From NCBI GenBank assembly GCA_038319215.1, contig JBBQCZ010000133.1, positions 1 to 11,335 on the forward strand: a DNA stretch of 11,335 bases, given 5' to 3'. The stretch comes from Bact-19 sp038319215 (lineage in GTDB: Bacteria > Bacteroidota > Bacteroidia > Bacteroidales > ML635J-15). Shown piece by piece: positions 1 to 7,332 of the stretch (the first letter of the stretch is position 1; every line of letters starts with the position of its first letter). A program made the translations under genes and the position numbers. Below the pieces are notes generated by a model. It searched no databases, was not told the DNA's origin, and saw nothing but the letters and a program-made list of their open reading frames with translations.

Positions 1-135
1 GTTCGGTGAGAAGACTTATCTGGTGCTCAGCCTGGCAGATATTCGCTGCATCACTCATTTCATAAACACATCCATCCCAATGTGAAACTCTAGCCCTTCA
101 TTGCTGTTCCAATGCAAACCAGAGCATCCTCACAC
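1..135. other. No supportable gene; higher-GC edge
   Basis: A short frame is open from the left edge on each strand, but neither has a ribosome binding site or a recognisable motif. By hand count about 46% of the first 120 bases are G or C, well above the right half of the window. This suggests DNA of a different history, perhaps the edge of the island or the end of a neighbouring element. I cannot name it. Confidence 0.4.
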
Positions 136-184
136 AAAAAAAAGAGAGAGCTGACACTATGGCTATCATCCATGGGGTCAGCTC
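136..184 (-). terminator. Rho-independent terminator of the NERD-HRDC gene
   Basis: Perfect 8-bp arms at 148-155 (GAGCTGAC) and 177-184 (GTCAGCTC) enclose a further ATGG/CCAT pairing. Read on the minus strand, the hairpin is followed by a short CTCT stretch and a run of eight T (plus 136-143). It starts about 15 nt beyond the stop codon of the minus-strand gene at 199-1296. Five T at 185-189 on the plus strand mean it could also stop transcription arriving from the left. Confidence 0.85.
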
Positions 185-198
185 TTTTTACGCTATAC

Positions 199-1296
199 TC
201 AACTTTGATTAATAATTTTTAAAATCGCCTCACCATACTTTTCAACCTTAGCATCAGCAAAGCCATTGATAGATAAAAGATCCTTTTTACTTTTAGGCAT
301 TTTTAAAAGAATATCATCCATCTGCTTGTCATTGAATATGAAATAAGGTTTGATATTTTCCTTTCTACATGTCTCAAGGCGATAGGCTTTAAGATTTTTT
401 ATGAGCGTGTCTCTATTATCATCAGAAAGTGTCGCCGTCATATTTATACTCGGCTTTGATTCAAACTTCGGCTTTGCTTCATACTTTGGTTTCGCTTCCT
501 CAATTGGTTTTACTTCTTCCACCACTTCAGTTTGCAACGGTTCCTGAGACAAAAGCGCTTCATATTTCTTTGAATAGTCGGACAAATTCGGTGTATGGAG
601 ACTAAGCAATCTCTCCGCAAGTGAGAGTAATTCTTTATCGTTACTTGGCAATTCTTTACAAAGGTTGTTAGCCTCTTTAATATACTTGATTAGTTGGTCC
701 GCACGAATGACCTGATCCTTAACATCCTTCTTCGCAAATTTAGCATTTAAAATCGTCTTTGGATTCGCAAGAACAACAATTGAACGATGCAAACCATAAA
801 AATACTTATCAATTAGAACCTTTTTCAGTAGATTGTTCTGGTTGTCCTTTTTTAACTGGAATAAAATATCCAGATGTCGTTTGTTCTGCGTAATCGGTGA
901 ATAGATGCCTTCTTTAACCTTTTTACCGTAAAGCAAATATTCTCGAATAAAGTTACCAGTGCCATCAATTGTGATATCGCCAATCAGGTTTTTACATTCG
1001 ATTAAAAAGATTAACTTGCGTGTGATAACAATATAATCAATTTGAGCGTTCAAGCCACCAGTTTCATAATGAACATCCCGCAACACATACATTGGCATAG
1101 CGGCATTTTTAAGTTCAAAGGCAATATTATTTTCACCAAATTCACCAATCTGCGTTAACTTAATTTCTCGATCGATTTGTTCCTTCAACTTTCCAGATGC
1201 TTTTTCTTGTAAAATCTGTAGTTTGTTTATGTATTCACTAGAATCACTTGTTTCCTTTAAAAATACGGGTTTGTCTAACCGATCAAATAGTCCCAT
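199..1296 (-). CDS. NERD-domain nuclease-related protein with C-terminal HRDC domain
   Basis: 365 residues. The N-terminal half is a NERD domain, a restriction-endonuclease-like fold thought to act on DNA. Candidate catalytic residues are E55 in the GEFGEN helix, D87 in AQIDYIV, and E100 and K102 in the IECKN strand, giving the D...ExK pattern, so the site looks intact. A charged linker at about 256-282 is made of imperfect EAKPK-like units. Residues ~294-363 form an HRDC domain (helical, ending in the KKDLLSINGFADAKVEKYG type of motif), a nucleic-acid-binding module known from RecQ and RNase D. AGGAGGT stands five bases upstream of the ATG and decides the start. The gene is divergent from the HNH operon and has its own terminator, so it is probably an independent unit. 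No signal peptide or membrane segment is seen. Domain calls are firm; the biological role (defence or DNA repair) is inferred. Confidence 0.9.
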   Translation of the reverse strand: MGLFDRLDKPVFLKETSDSSEYINKLQILQEKASGKLKEQIDREIKLTQIGEFGENNIAFELKNAAMPMYVLRDVHYETGGLNAQIDYIVITRKLIFLIECKNLIGDITIDGTGNFIREYLLYGKKVKEGIYSPITQNKRHLDILFQLKKDNQNNLLKKVLIDKYFYGLHRSIVVLANPKTILNAKFAKKDVKDQVIRADQLIKYIKEANNLCKELPSNDKELLSLAERLLSLHTPNLSDYSKKYEALLSQEPLQTEVVEEVKPIEEAKPKYEAKPKFESKPSINMTATLSDDNRDTLIKNLKAYRLETCRKENIKPYFIFNDKQMDDILLKMPKSKKDLLSINGFADAKVEKYGEAILKIINQS

Positions 1297-1319
1297 AAGC
1301 TACCTCCTGTGTTAAATTT

Positions 1320-1350
1320 AGTATACACGATAAAAGAAAGCTTTGTATAC
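1320..1350 (-). promoter_or_regulatory. Likely promoter of the NERD-HRDC gene with paired GTATAC motifs
   Basis: On the minus strand TATACT (plus 1320-1325) is a good -10, 24 nt before the ATG. A weak -35, TATACA (plus 1344-1349), lies 18 bases upstream. Two GTATAC hexamers (1321-1326, 1345-1350) flank the palindrome AAAGCTTT (1337-1344). This symmetry over the promoter could be an operator, but that is inference. Confidence 0.4.
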
Positions 1351-1400
1351 GCATTTGTACCATTTAACTTCAAAATAAACCCATATAACTAGAATGATTA

Positions 1401-1409
1401 TGATATAAT
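1401..1409 (+). promoter_or_regulatory. Extended -10 promoter, probably for the HNH operon
   Basis: TGATATAAT matches the extended -10 consensus TGnTATAAT exactly. No convincing -35 is seen 17-18 bases upstream, as is common for extended -10 promoters. Transcription would run through the broken fragment at 1417-1635 and into the HNH gene, giving it a leader of over 200 bases. The promoter may originally have served the gene now broken. Confidence 0.45.
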
Positions 1410-1416
1410 GAACTCA

Positions 1417-1635
1417 ATGGATTTGGAAGAAATGGAAATGGATGCTGAATTGCATCATACTACATAAATAGAGAGAGCATGTCACAAAAGCCAGGGGAAA
1501 TATATGAAGCGCGCATTCACAGGAAACAGTGACGAGCTTTGCCATGAGCTCAAAGAAATACATAATAATGCAAACATAATAATCAAGATAGCCTTTATCC
1601 GAGTAAGTGGGATGAGGGCTATTTCTCATGTTTAA
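1417..1635 (+). pseudogene. Remnant of the N-terminus of a PLD-type helicase-like gene
   Basis: From ATG 1417 one frame reads 16 codons, meets TAA at 1465-1467, then stays open in the same frame to TAA 1633-1635. The second part contains IIIKIAFIRVSGMRAI, with the pattern hydrophobic-x-hydrophobic-A-F-x-x-x-S-G. The N-terminal PLD region of the intact helicase downstream has the same pattern (FVFSVAFLSKSGVAVI, residues ~53-68). This suggests a 5' stump of a second PLD-helicase whose body was lost. ATG 1504 has AGGGGA about seven bases before it, so a 43-residue peptide could still be made; its stop touches the ribosome binding site of the HNH gene. Alternatively it is a leader peptide coupled to the HNH gene. 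The family call rests on one short motif. Confidence 0.5.
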
Positions 1636-1640
1636 AGGTG
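1634..1640 (+). promoter_or_regulatory. Ribosome binding site fixing the HNH gene start
   Basis: AAAGGTG lies five bases before ATG 1646. The alternative in-frame ATG at 1628 has no purine-rich site upstream, so 1646 is preferred. Confidence 0.7.
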
Positions 1641-1645
1641 AACCT

Positions 1646-2557
1646 ATGAATCGAGACGTATTACTGACAAACATAAAAAATATGAACATTTGGAAAAAAC
1701 ATGATCAAAGAGCGCCACATAAGCCGCTCTTAATTCTATATGCACTTGCACAACTACAAGCCAATCAAAAGCAATGGCTCGACTACAAAGTTGTGAGTGA
1801 AGACCTTAGAAGATTGTTAATCGATTTTGGACCCTACAGAAAATCCTATCATCCAGAGCAACCATTTGTGAGATTGGCGAATGATGGTATTTGGCAATTA
1901 GAAGCTAAAGAATTTACCAGTGTGATTTCAATACAAGACCTAAATATAAAAGATAACTGGTTAAAAACACATGATACAATGGGTGGTTTTAATGATGACG
2001 TGTTCCAGTTACTAAAGACAGACCAAAATCTCGTAAGAGAAATCGCAGAAATGCTGTTAGATATGCATTTCCCTGAATCCTTGCATGAGGACATACTCAG
2101 CGCCGTTGGACTAGATATTAGTTATCCCAACGCCTATACAGTTACGAGGGCTTTAAAACGAGATCCAGCGTTCAGAGAAAAAATATTAAGAGCATACGGT
2201 TATAGCTGTGCAGTTTGTGGTTTCAATGTAAGACTTGGAAACAAACTAGTCGGCGTCGAAGCGGCCCATATCAAATGGCATCAAGCAGGCGGTCCAGATA
2301 TAGAAAACAATGGCATCGCACTTTGTTCCATGCACCACAAGTTATATGATCTTGGCGTATTTACTATCAACACGCAGCACAACATCATCGTTTCACAGAA
2401 CGCGCATGGGACTCAAGGGTTGGATGATTGGTTACTGAGGTATCATAGTCAAAAGGTTATTAAGCCGATTGAAATGTCATATATGCCGGAGCTGGAGTTC
2501 TTGGACTGGAATGTTCGGGAAGTGTTTAAGGGTGAGGGACTAAGCTTCTATAAATGA
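1646..2557 (+). CDS. SBD-HNH endonuclease, predicted phosphorothioate-dependent type IV restriction enzyme
   Basis: 303 residues from ATG 1646. The N-terminal ~155 residues resemble the sulfur-binding domain of ScoMcrA-type enzymes: QRAPHKPLLILYALAQLQ (21-38) and FGPYRKSYHPEQPFVRL (61-77) are the hallmark stretches. The C-terminal HNH domain (~180-242) has the zinc-holding pair C188 and C191, H208 in the AAHIKWHQAGGPD motif, N222, and C227 with H230/H231 in CSMHHKLYD, so the nuclease site looks complete. Enzymes of this family bind phosphorothioated (some also methylated) DNA and cut nearby. No dnd or ssp modification genes lie in the window, which fits a restriction-only enzyme aimed at foreign modified DNA. 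It heads an operon with a NUDIX gene 53 nt downstream and the DUF3427 helicase. By hand its GC content is higher than that of the NUDIX gene. The family call is strong; the recognised modification is inferred. Confidence 0.88.
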   Translation: MNRDVLLTNIKNMNIWKKHDQRAPHKPLLILYALAQLQANQKQWLDYKVVSEDLRRLLIDFGPYRKSYHPEQPFVRLANDGIWQLEAKEFTSVISIQDLNIKDNWLKTHDTMGGFNDDVFQLLKTDQNLVREIAEMLLDMHFPESLHEDILSAVGLDISYPNAYTVTRALKRDPAFREKILRAYGYSCAVCGFNVRLGNKLVGVEAAHIKWHQAGGPDIENNGIALCSMHHKLYDLGVFTINTQHNIIVSQNAHGTQGLDDWLLRYHSQKVIKPIEMSYMPELEFLDWNVREVFKGEGLSFYK

Positions 2558-2597
2558 TTTGATAGCAAATAATATATGTAAAATTGAATATTATATT

Positions 2598-2604
2598 AAA
2601 GAGG
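2598..2604 (+). promoter_or_regulatory. Ribosome binding site fixing the NUDIX GTG start
   Basis: AAAGAGG lies six bases before GTG 2611. The upstream in-frame TTG 2584 has no such site, and starting there would add nine residues without similarity to the family. Confidence 0.7.
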
Positions 2605-2610
2605 TATTAT

Positions 2611-3018
2611 GTGAAAAAAATTGAAGTAGTTGCCGCAATACTAAAAAAGGACAAATCAGTACTATGTTTGCAACGTGATGTAAATAAGTACGATTATATT
2701 TCAAATAAATTTGAATTTCCAGGTGGAAAAGTAGAACTAAATGAAGATCATAAACAAGCATTACAACGTGAATTACGAGAAGAGATGGCTATTGAAATTG
2801 AAGAAAATGATATGAATTATTTCATGAAAATTGAACATGTCTATCCAGATTTTATTATAATCTTACACGTTTATATTTGTGAGGTATATGAGTTGTCGTA
2901 TAAGTTACATGAACACATTGATGCTAAGTGGTGTTGTGCGGATAGTATAGGTGAACTAGACTGGACAGCGGCAGATGTACCAATCGTTGAAAAACTTTTG
3001 TCTGAGATGGTCATATGA
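2611..3018 (+). CDS. NUDIX (MutT-like) nucleoside triphosphate pyrophosphohydrolase
   Basis: 135 residues from GTG 2611. The NUDIX box runs from G39 to I61: G39-x5-E45-x7-R53-E54-L55-R56-E57-E58, which holds the metal-binding glutamates. The usual glycine near the end of the box is alanine (A60), a mild deviation. FEFPGGK just before it and the C-terminal LDWTAADVPIVEKL segment match the 8-oxo-dGTP/CTP pyrophosphohydrolase (MutT/NudG) branch, which cleaves (d)NTPs to (d)NMP and pyrophosphate. The length is typical. Its stop overlaps an in-frame ATG of the helicase gene (ATGA at 3015-3018), so the two are probably translationally coupled. In this setting it may remove modified or damaged dNTPs, or lower a nucleotide pool during phage attack; that role and the true substrate are unknown. 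Confidence 0.88.
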   Translation: MKKIEVVAAILKKDKSVLCLQRDVNKYDYISNKFEFPGGKVELNEDHKQALQRELREEMAIEIEENDMNYFMKIEHVYPDFIIILHVYICEVYELSYKLHEHIDAKWCCADSIGELDWTAADVPIVEKLLSEMVI

Positions 3019-3025
3019 GTTTTCA

Positions 3026-3032
3026 AAAGGAG
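3026..3032 (+). promoter_or_regulatory. Ribosome binding site favouring helicase start at 3042
   Basis: AAAGGAG-type sequence nine bases before ATG 3042. ATG 3015, which overlaps the NUDIX stop, has only a weak GAGATGG upstream. Either start could be used, and the choice changes only nine residues. Confidence 0.6.
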
Positions 3033-3041
3033 CATAATATA

Positions 3042-5984
3042 ATGAAATCAGAACTACGCCAATCACTTGAAACGGGCTTTATTGACAAAGCGATTCCTTC
3101 ATATGCATACTTTCAGCCAAAACTCATTGTTAACGACAAAAAACAGAAAAAGAAAATTTTATCAACATTGTTGTATGAACTCAATCACTGTAAATCATTT
3201 GTTTTTTCGGTTGCCTTTTTATCGAAAAGTGGCGTCGCAGTTATAATTAACACACTAGACGAACTAAGGGTTAGAGGAATCAAAGGTGAAGTGTTAGTAT
3301 CGCAATATTTAAACTTTACTCAGCCAGAAGCACTAAAGACTCTAATGCAATTTGATAATATTGACCTACGCATTGTGACACATGGTGATTTTCATGCAAA
3401 AGGCTATTTCTTTAAACATGAAAACCATAATGCTATGATTGTCGGCAGTAGCAACCTTACTGCACCTGCACTGACCACAAACAAAGAATGGAACCTCTAT
3501 GTATGCGCCATGGACGAGTCAAAATTGATTGAGGACTCCCTCGTTATTTTCTACGACGAGTTTCATAAAGCGCAAAAAGTGGACACCGCGTATATCAACT
3601 ACTATGAGAATGTGTATAAATATCAAGTGAGCATTGCACTGGTCAGCGAAAAAAACGTAGCTGCGTATGCAGAAGCATCACCAATAGTTTTGAGACCCAA
3701 TTCCATGCAAGAAGATGCCTTGCGAAGTCTCATGAAACTAAGGAGTGCTTCCCCATCAATTAATAAAGCCATGATTATCTCAGCAACTGGCACTGGAAAG
3801 ACATTTCTCTCTGTATTTGATGCACAAAATTTTAATCCTAAAAGGCTCTTGTTTGTTGTTCATCGCGCAAATATTGCAAAAAAAGCAATGGAGAGTTATA
3901 AACGCGTATTTGGTAACTATAAATCTATGGGTCTTTTTTCAGGTTTCCACAAGCAAACTAATGAAGACTTTGTTTTTTCAACCATTCAAACGCTTTCTAA
4001 AGATGAAAATCTTAAAATATTTAAACCTGATGACTTCGATTACCTTGTTATCGACGAATCACATCATGTCGGAGCAGACACTTACCAAAAGATACTGAGC
4101 TATTTTAAGCCTAAATTTCTACTTGGAATGACGGCTACTCCAGAGCGTACAGATGGATACAATGTGTTTGCAGATTTTGACCATAATATCGCATTTGAAG
4201 TTCGGCTCAACCGCGCACTTGATGAAGGTATGCTCAGCCCATTTCATTATTATGGTGTTACAGATCTTAGTATTGAAGAAGAAAATGTTAAAACTAACAC
4301 CTCATTCTTGAATTTAACATCAGATGAGAAAGTCAATCAAATTATTGAAAAGTCCAAGTTTTATGGAACAGACTCGGGCAATGTTTATGGACTTGTGTTC
4401 TGTAATGAGAAAAGAGTTGCGCGAGAATTATCAAAAAAATTCAATGCTCACGGTTATAAAACTATTGCACTAACCGGTGATGATAGTGAAGAACTAAGAG
4501 AAGATGCAATCAATCGCCTTGAAAAAGACAAAGGGTTAGAAAAGCTCGAATATATTTTCACTGTAGACATTTTCAACGAAGGTATTGATATCCCAAAAGT
4601 TAATCAAATCATTTTGCTTAGACCCACGCAGTCTGCTATCGTATTCGTACAGCAGCTAGGACGTGGACTTAGGAAAACCGAAGGAAAAGAATACTTGACT
4701 GTAATTGATTTCATTGGGAATTATCAATCAAACTACCTGATCCCTGTGGCGCTTTATGGTGATTCAACTTATAACAAAGACAAGCTGAGAAGGCTACTTT
4801 CTGGTGGAAGTGCTGAAATCCCTGGTGCATCAACAGTAAATTTTGATTTAATATCAAAAGAACGCATTTTTAGGGCCATTGATGCAGCAAATATGTCATT
4901 GAAAAAAGATTTAGACAGAGATTATACATTACTTAAGTTTAAAATTGGGAGCATACCACTCATGATGGACTTTGTGGAGCACGGTACTAGAGATCCGTTT
5001 TTATATGTATCGTATGCAAAGTCATATTTTAACTACATTGAACAGAAAGAAGACGCTTACAAGAACAAACTCAATTCAACTCAAAAGAAATTTTTAGAAG
5101 TGTTCGCTAATGAAATTGCAAATGGGAAACGCTTTGAAGAACTCTTTCTTGTGATGATATTACTCGAAAAGAGAGAAATTGACGCATATGAATTACTTCG
5201 ATTATCTGAAACTTGTGAATTAATGAACCCATTAGATAAACAGACAATCAGTTCTGTATATCGAAACCTTAACTTACAATTTGTAAAGGAAGCCCTTAAT
5301 AAAAAGAGGGTGACTGTATCTGAAAAGTACGGAATTATAACTCTTGATGAGGTTATTTTCAACTCTTTTGGAAAGGTAGTTTTTGATTCCAACTTCGCTT
5401 TGTGGCTTGAAAACCAATATTTTAAAGCGATTCTTATAGACAATATTAACTATGCCGTTTACACCTACAAGGAAGGGTTTGATCGTGAAAAATACAACAA
5501 CGGCTTCGTACTTTACAAAAAGTATACGCGCAAAGATGTATTTCGTATTTTGAATTGGGACGAAAATCCAGTTGCGCAAAATGTGGGTGGTTACATGATC
5601 AGCAAGGACAAATCAAATTGTGCAATTTTTGTGAACTATCATAAGGATGAGGAAATCAGCAACACAACAAAGTATGAAGATAAGTTTTTGACGCCAGAGC
5701 TTTTTCAATGGATGTCGAAGTCGAAGCGAACCATGAAGAGTCCAGATGTCATAGCGATTACTAAATTTGAAATAAATAGTATGCGATTGCCACTATTTAT
5801 TAAGAAGCACAATGACGAAGGAGCAGCATATTATTATATGGGCGATGTAGAGCCTATACCAGAAATGTTCGAAAATGAAATGATGTCTGATGACAATGGG
5901 AAAAATGTTTCTGTTGTAAAAATGATAGTTAGGTTATTGACACCAGTATCGCAAGAGATGTATGGGTATATAAGGGAAAAGTAA
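3042..5984 (+). CDS. PLD-nuclease + DEAD/DEAH (SF2) helicase + DUF3427 protein
   Basis: 980 residues from ATG 3042 (ATG 3015 is also possible). An N-terminal phospholipase-D-like domain (~30-175) has the HxK motif H118-A-K120 followed by GSSN (135-138), the arrangement seen in PLD-type nucleases. An SF2 helicase core follows: Walker A SATGTGKT (247-254), DEAH-type box DESHH (338-342), motif III TATP (364-367), and motif VI QQLGRGLRK (537-545) with its arginine finger. The remaining ~400 residues match the DUF3427 region found at the C-terminus of such helicases, including YTRKDVFRILNW and FVNYHK. All catalytic motifs look intact. It is the last gene of the HNH-NUDIX operon. The likely role is ATP-driven translocation on DNA with PLD cleavage, in restriction or anti-phage defence. 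The role of DUF3427 is not established to my knowledge. Domain calls are firm; the function is inferred. Confidence 0.9.
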   Translation: MKSELRQSLETGFIDKAIPSYAYFQPKLIVNDKKQKKKILSTLLYELNHCKSFVFSVAFLSKSGVAVIINTLDELRVRGIKGEVLVSQYLNFTQPEALKTLMQFDNIDLRIVTHGDFHAKGYFFKHENHNAMIVGSSNLTAPALTTNKEWNLYVCAMDESKLIEDSLVIFYDEFHKAQKVDTAYINYYENVYKYQVSIALVSEKNVAAYAEASPIVLRPNSMQEDALRSLMKLRSASPSINKAMIISATGTGKTFLSVFDAQNFNPKRLLFVVHRANIAKKAMESYKRVFGNYKSMGLFSGFHKQTNEDFVFSTIQTLSKDENLKIFKPDDFDYLVIDESHHVGADTYQKILSYFKPKFLLGMTATPERTDGYNVFADFDHNIAFEVRLNRALDEGMLSPFHYYGVTDLSIEEENVKTNTSFLNLTSDEKVNQIIEKSKFYGTDSGNVYGLVFCNEKRVARELSKKFNAHGYKTIALTGDDSEELREDAINRLEKDKGLEKLEYIFTVDIFNEGIDIPKVNQIILLRPTQSAIVFVQQLGRGLRKTEGKEYLTVIDFIGNYQSNYLIPVALYGDSTYNKDKLRRLLSGGSAEIPGASTVNFDLISKERIFRAIDAANMSLKKDLDRDYTLLKFKIGSIPLMMDFVEHGTRDPFLYVSYAKSYFNYIEQKEDAYKNKLNSTQKKFLEVFANEIANGKRFEELFLVMILLEKREIDAYELLRLSETCELMNPLDKQTISSVYRNLNLQFVKEALNKKRVTVSEKYGIITLDEVIFNSFGKVVFDSNFALWLENQYFKAILIDNINYAVYTYKEGFDREKYNNGFVLYKKYTRKDVFRILNWDENPVAQNVGGYMISKDKSNCAIFVNYHKDEEISNTTKYEDKFLTPELFQWMSKSKRTMKSPDVIAITKFEINSMRLPLFIKKHNDEGAAYYYMGDVEPIPEMFENEMMSDDNGKNVSVVKMIVRLLTPVSQEMYGYIREK

Positions 5985-6226
5985 TTTATGCCTAAAAGGG
6001 AAAAAAATATGGAACCTGAACTAGGTTAAATAAAGGAAGATCGTTTTATTAAAACCTTGATTATACTCATTTTTAGTATGTCAACTTCTGTCAGTGAACA
6101 AAAGCAAAAGTTAAGTTTAAATTTTAATCATATGAAAAACTTCAAAAGAAATTTAGAAATATAAATTTTATTAAGATCCTACAGTGTAAAAAAGGAATAA
6201 AAGTTTGATGTAAAAAGGAGTCCTAC
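5985..6226 (+). other. AT-rich intergenic region between the two modules
   Basis: It holds a 13-codon ORF from ATG 5988 without a close ribosome binding site, and a 5-bp inverted repeat AACCT/AGGTT (6013-6017, 6023-6027) with no T tract. I see no confident terminator or promoter. The module boundary and a drop in GC content fall here. It ends with the strong AAAAAGGAG site (6212-6220) of the ankyrin gene. Confidence 0.4.
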
Positions 6227-6886
6227 ATGGTTAGTGTCTTAGAAAATGATAAAATTCAAAGGAAACTTGATAATGAGTTAATTCAAGCAATTTTGAGTGA
6301 AGATTCAGAACTTATTGATAAATTGATTCAGAATGGTGCAAATCCGAATTTTGTTGATGAAAATGGTAAATCAGTCTTGTTCTATGCTTGCTCTACGGAC
6401 AATTATGAATTGGTTGAGGCTATTATTACAGAAATAGACATGATTGATATCGCCTATGGATGCACAGCACTAAATGCTACTGATAATGAAGAAATAATCG
6501 AGCTATTATTTCAATATGGAATGAGTCGAGAAATTGAATATTATGACGATTTTCGATATTATGCTAATTTTGAAGAGGTCTACCATTTTGATAATGAATT
6601 CAGAGATGACGTGATAAAGAAAGTAATAGAGTTGAATAAAAATATTGCTATGATGCTTGTTTTAAATAAAGAAGAGATAAATTCTTCTGAGGTAGAGTTC
6701 ATTGAAGACTTAAGAGTATTGGGTGTAACATCACTGAATTTGGGTAAGGCAATAATTGATTACTCAATTGAGCGATGTGACATATATTCTTTGAATACTG
6801 TGTTTGAAAAATCAGGATATTTAGTATCTTATGAGGGTTCTAATAATTCTCTTGAAGGTAAGACAGGAATATACTTTGTTGAATGA
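6227..6886 (+). CDS. Small ankyrin-repeat protein
   Basis: 219 residues; AAAAAGGAG stands six bases before the ATG. Residues ~16-46 form a recognisable ankyrin repeat (LIQNGANPNFVDENGKSVLF at the repeat junction). It is followed by a second repeat (~47-75) and a degenerate third (~77-100, IIELLFQYGMS). The remaining ~115 residues are acidic, helical in character and not recognised. No signal peptide or membrane segment is seen, so it is probably cytoplasmic. Ankyrin repeats mediate protein-protein binding, so it may regulate or bind a partner; the UvrD-type helicase is the nearest large candidate, but nothing in the sequence proves this. Its TGA stop overlaps an ATG (ATGA, 6883-6886) that opens a broken ORF, suggesting the two were once coupled. 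Composition is strongly AT-rich. Confidence 0.75.
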   Translation: MVSVLENDKIQRKLDNELIQAILSEDSELIDKLIQNGANPNFVDENGKSVLFYACSTDNYELVEAIITEIDMIDIAYGCTALNATDNEEIIELLFQYGMSREIEYYDDFRYYANFEEVYHFDNEFRDDVIKKVIELNKNIAMMLVLNKEEINSSEVEFIEDLRVLGVTSLNLGKAIIDYSIERCDIYSLNTVFEKSGYLVSYEGSNNSLEGKTGIYFVE

Positions 6887-7155
6887 AAAGACCTAGAGTG
6901 ACAGGCAACAGAATGACGGAAACTTTTAGAAAATGGCTGTATGCAAGTGAAATGAGCAGTGTTGAAACTGGAAATTGAGTTTCTTCCCCAAAAGTGTCTG
7001 TAACCCGAAGGTGTTATTATCTTGGGATGATAGAAGCCGTAGGATATCCGAAAGAGTTTATGATGGAAGGTACTGATAAAGCTGCAGTTGAAATTTATTA
7101 TAGGTTGGATACTTCTGTGCGTCGGGATATTTATGATTATTTTATGGTGGAGTAA
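6883..7155 (+). pseudogene. Broken ORF coupled to the ankyrin gene; copy A of a repeated remnant
   Basis: From ATG 6883, which overlaps the ankyrin stop, the frame reads 31 codons (MKRPRVTGNRMTETFRKWLY...) to TGA 6976-6978. It then continues open in the same frame for 58 codons to TAA 7153-7155. Without the TGA it would encode about 90 residues, with a plausible protein character (RRCYYLGMIEAVGYPKEFMM). I do not recognise the family. A diverged second copy lies at 10939-11064 and has TGA at the same aligned codon. It may be the 5' part of a larger lost gene. The first 31 codons could still be translated by coupling. Confidence 0.55.
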
Positions 7156-7332
7156 AAACTTTAGTGTATAGTAAAACATAAATTTTTATAACATAAAATA
7201 TAATAGTTTCGATATGAAGTTTGATTGTTTTATTCATTGATTTTTAGAAGAAAATTAATGAATAGAAAATATAGAATTTTGCTTTTCAAACCCAGATTAA
7301 TTAAATTGGACATTATATATATAGAGGTAAAT
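7156..7332 (+). promoter_or_regulatory. Very AT-rich leader of the UvrD-type gene with a possible -10
   Basis: A perfect TATAAT occurs at 7199-7204, but no good -35 is found at normal spacing and the surrounding AT-richness makes chance matches likely. An in-frame TTG (7225) and ATG (7258) upstream lack good ribosome binding sites. AGAGG at 7323-7327, five bases before ATG 7333, is the best start signal. Confidence 0.3.

Noticed and set aside
1..92. Partial genes running off the left edge
   Set aside because: Frames of under 30 codons on either strand, with no recognisable motif or ribosome binding site.
1414..1689. Minus-strand ORF of 91 codons
   Set aside because: It lies opposite the broken helicase-like fragment and the HNH start, is rich in F, C and M in a random way, and has no ribosome binding site; it is a shadow.
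3817..4098. Plus-strand ORF of 93 codons in another frame
   Set aside because: It overlaps the helicase core, whose motifs are read in the main frame.
5081..5579. Two minus-strand ORFs of about 100-120 codons
   Set aside because: Both are antisense inside the helicase/DUF3427 gene, with no domains and no start signals.
6013..6027. Terminator after the DUF3427 helicase
   Set aside because: Only a 5-bp AT-containing stem with no following T tract.
6976..6978. UGA recoding as Trp or selenocysteine
   Set aside because: Several intact genes here end in TGA and use TGG for Trp, and no selenocysteine insertion element is evident; decay is simpler.
6829..7179. Minus-strand ORF of 116 codons
   Set aside because: It is antisense to the ankyrin end and the broken ORF; the plus-strand reading has overlap with the ankyrin stop and a related second copy, so the minus frame is a shadow.
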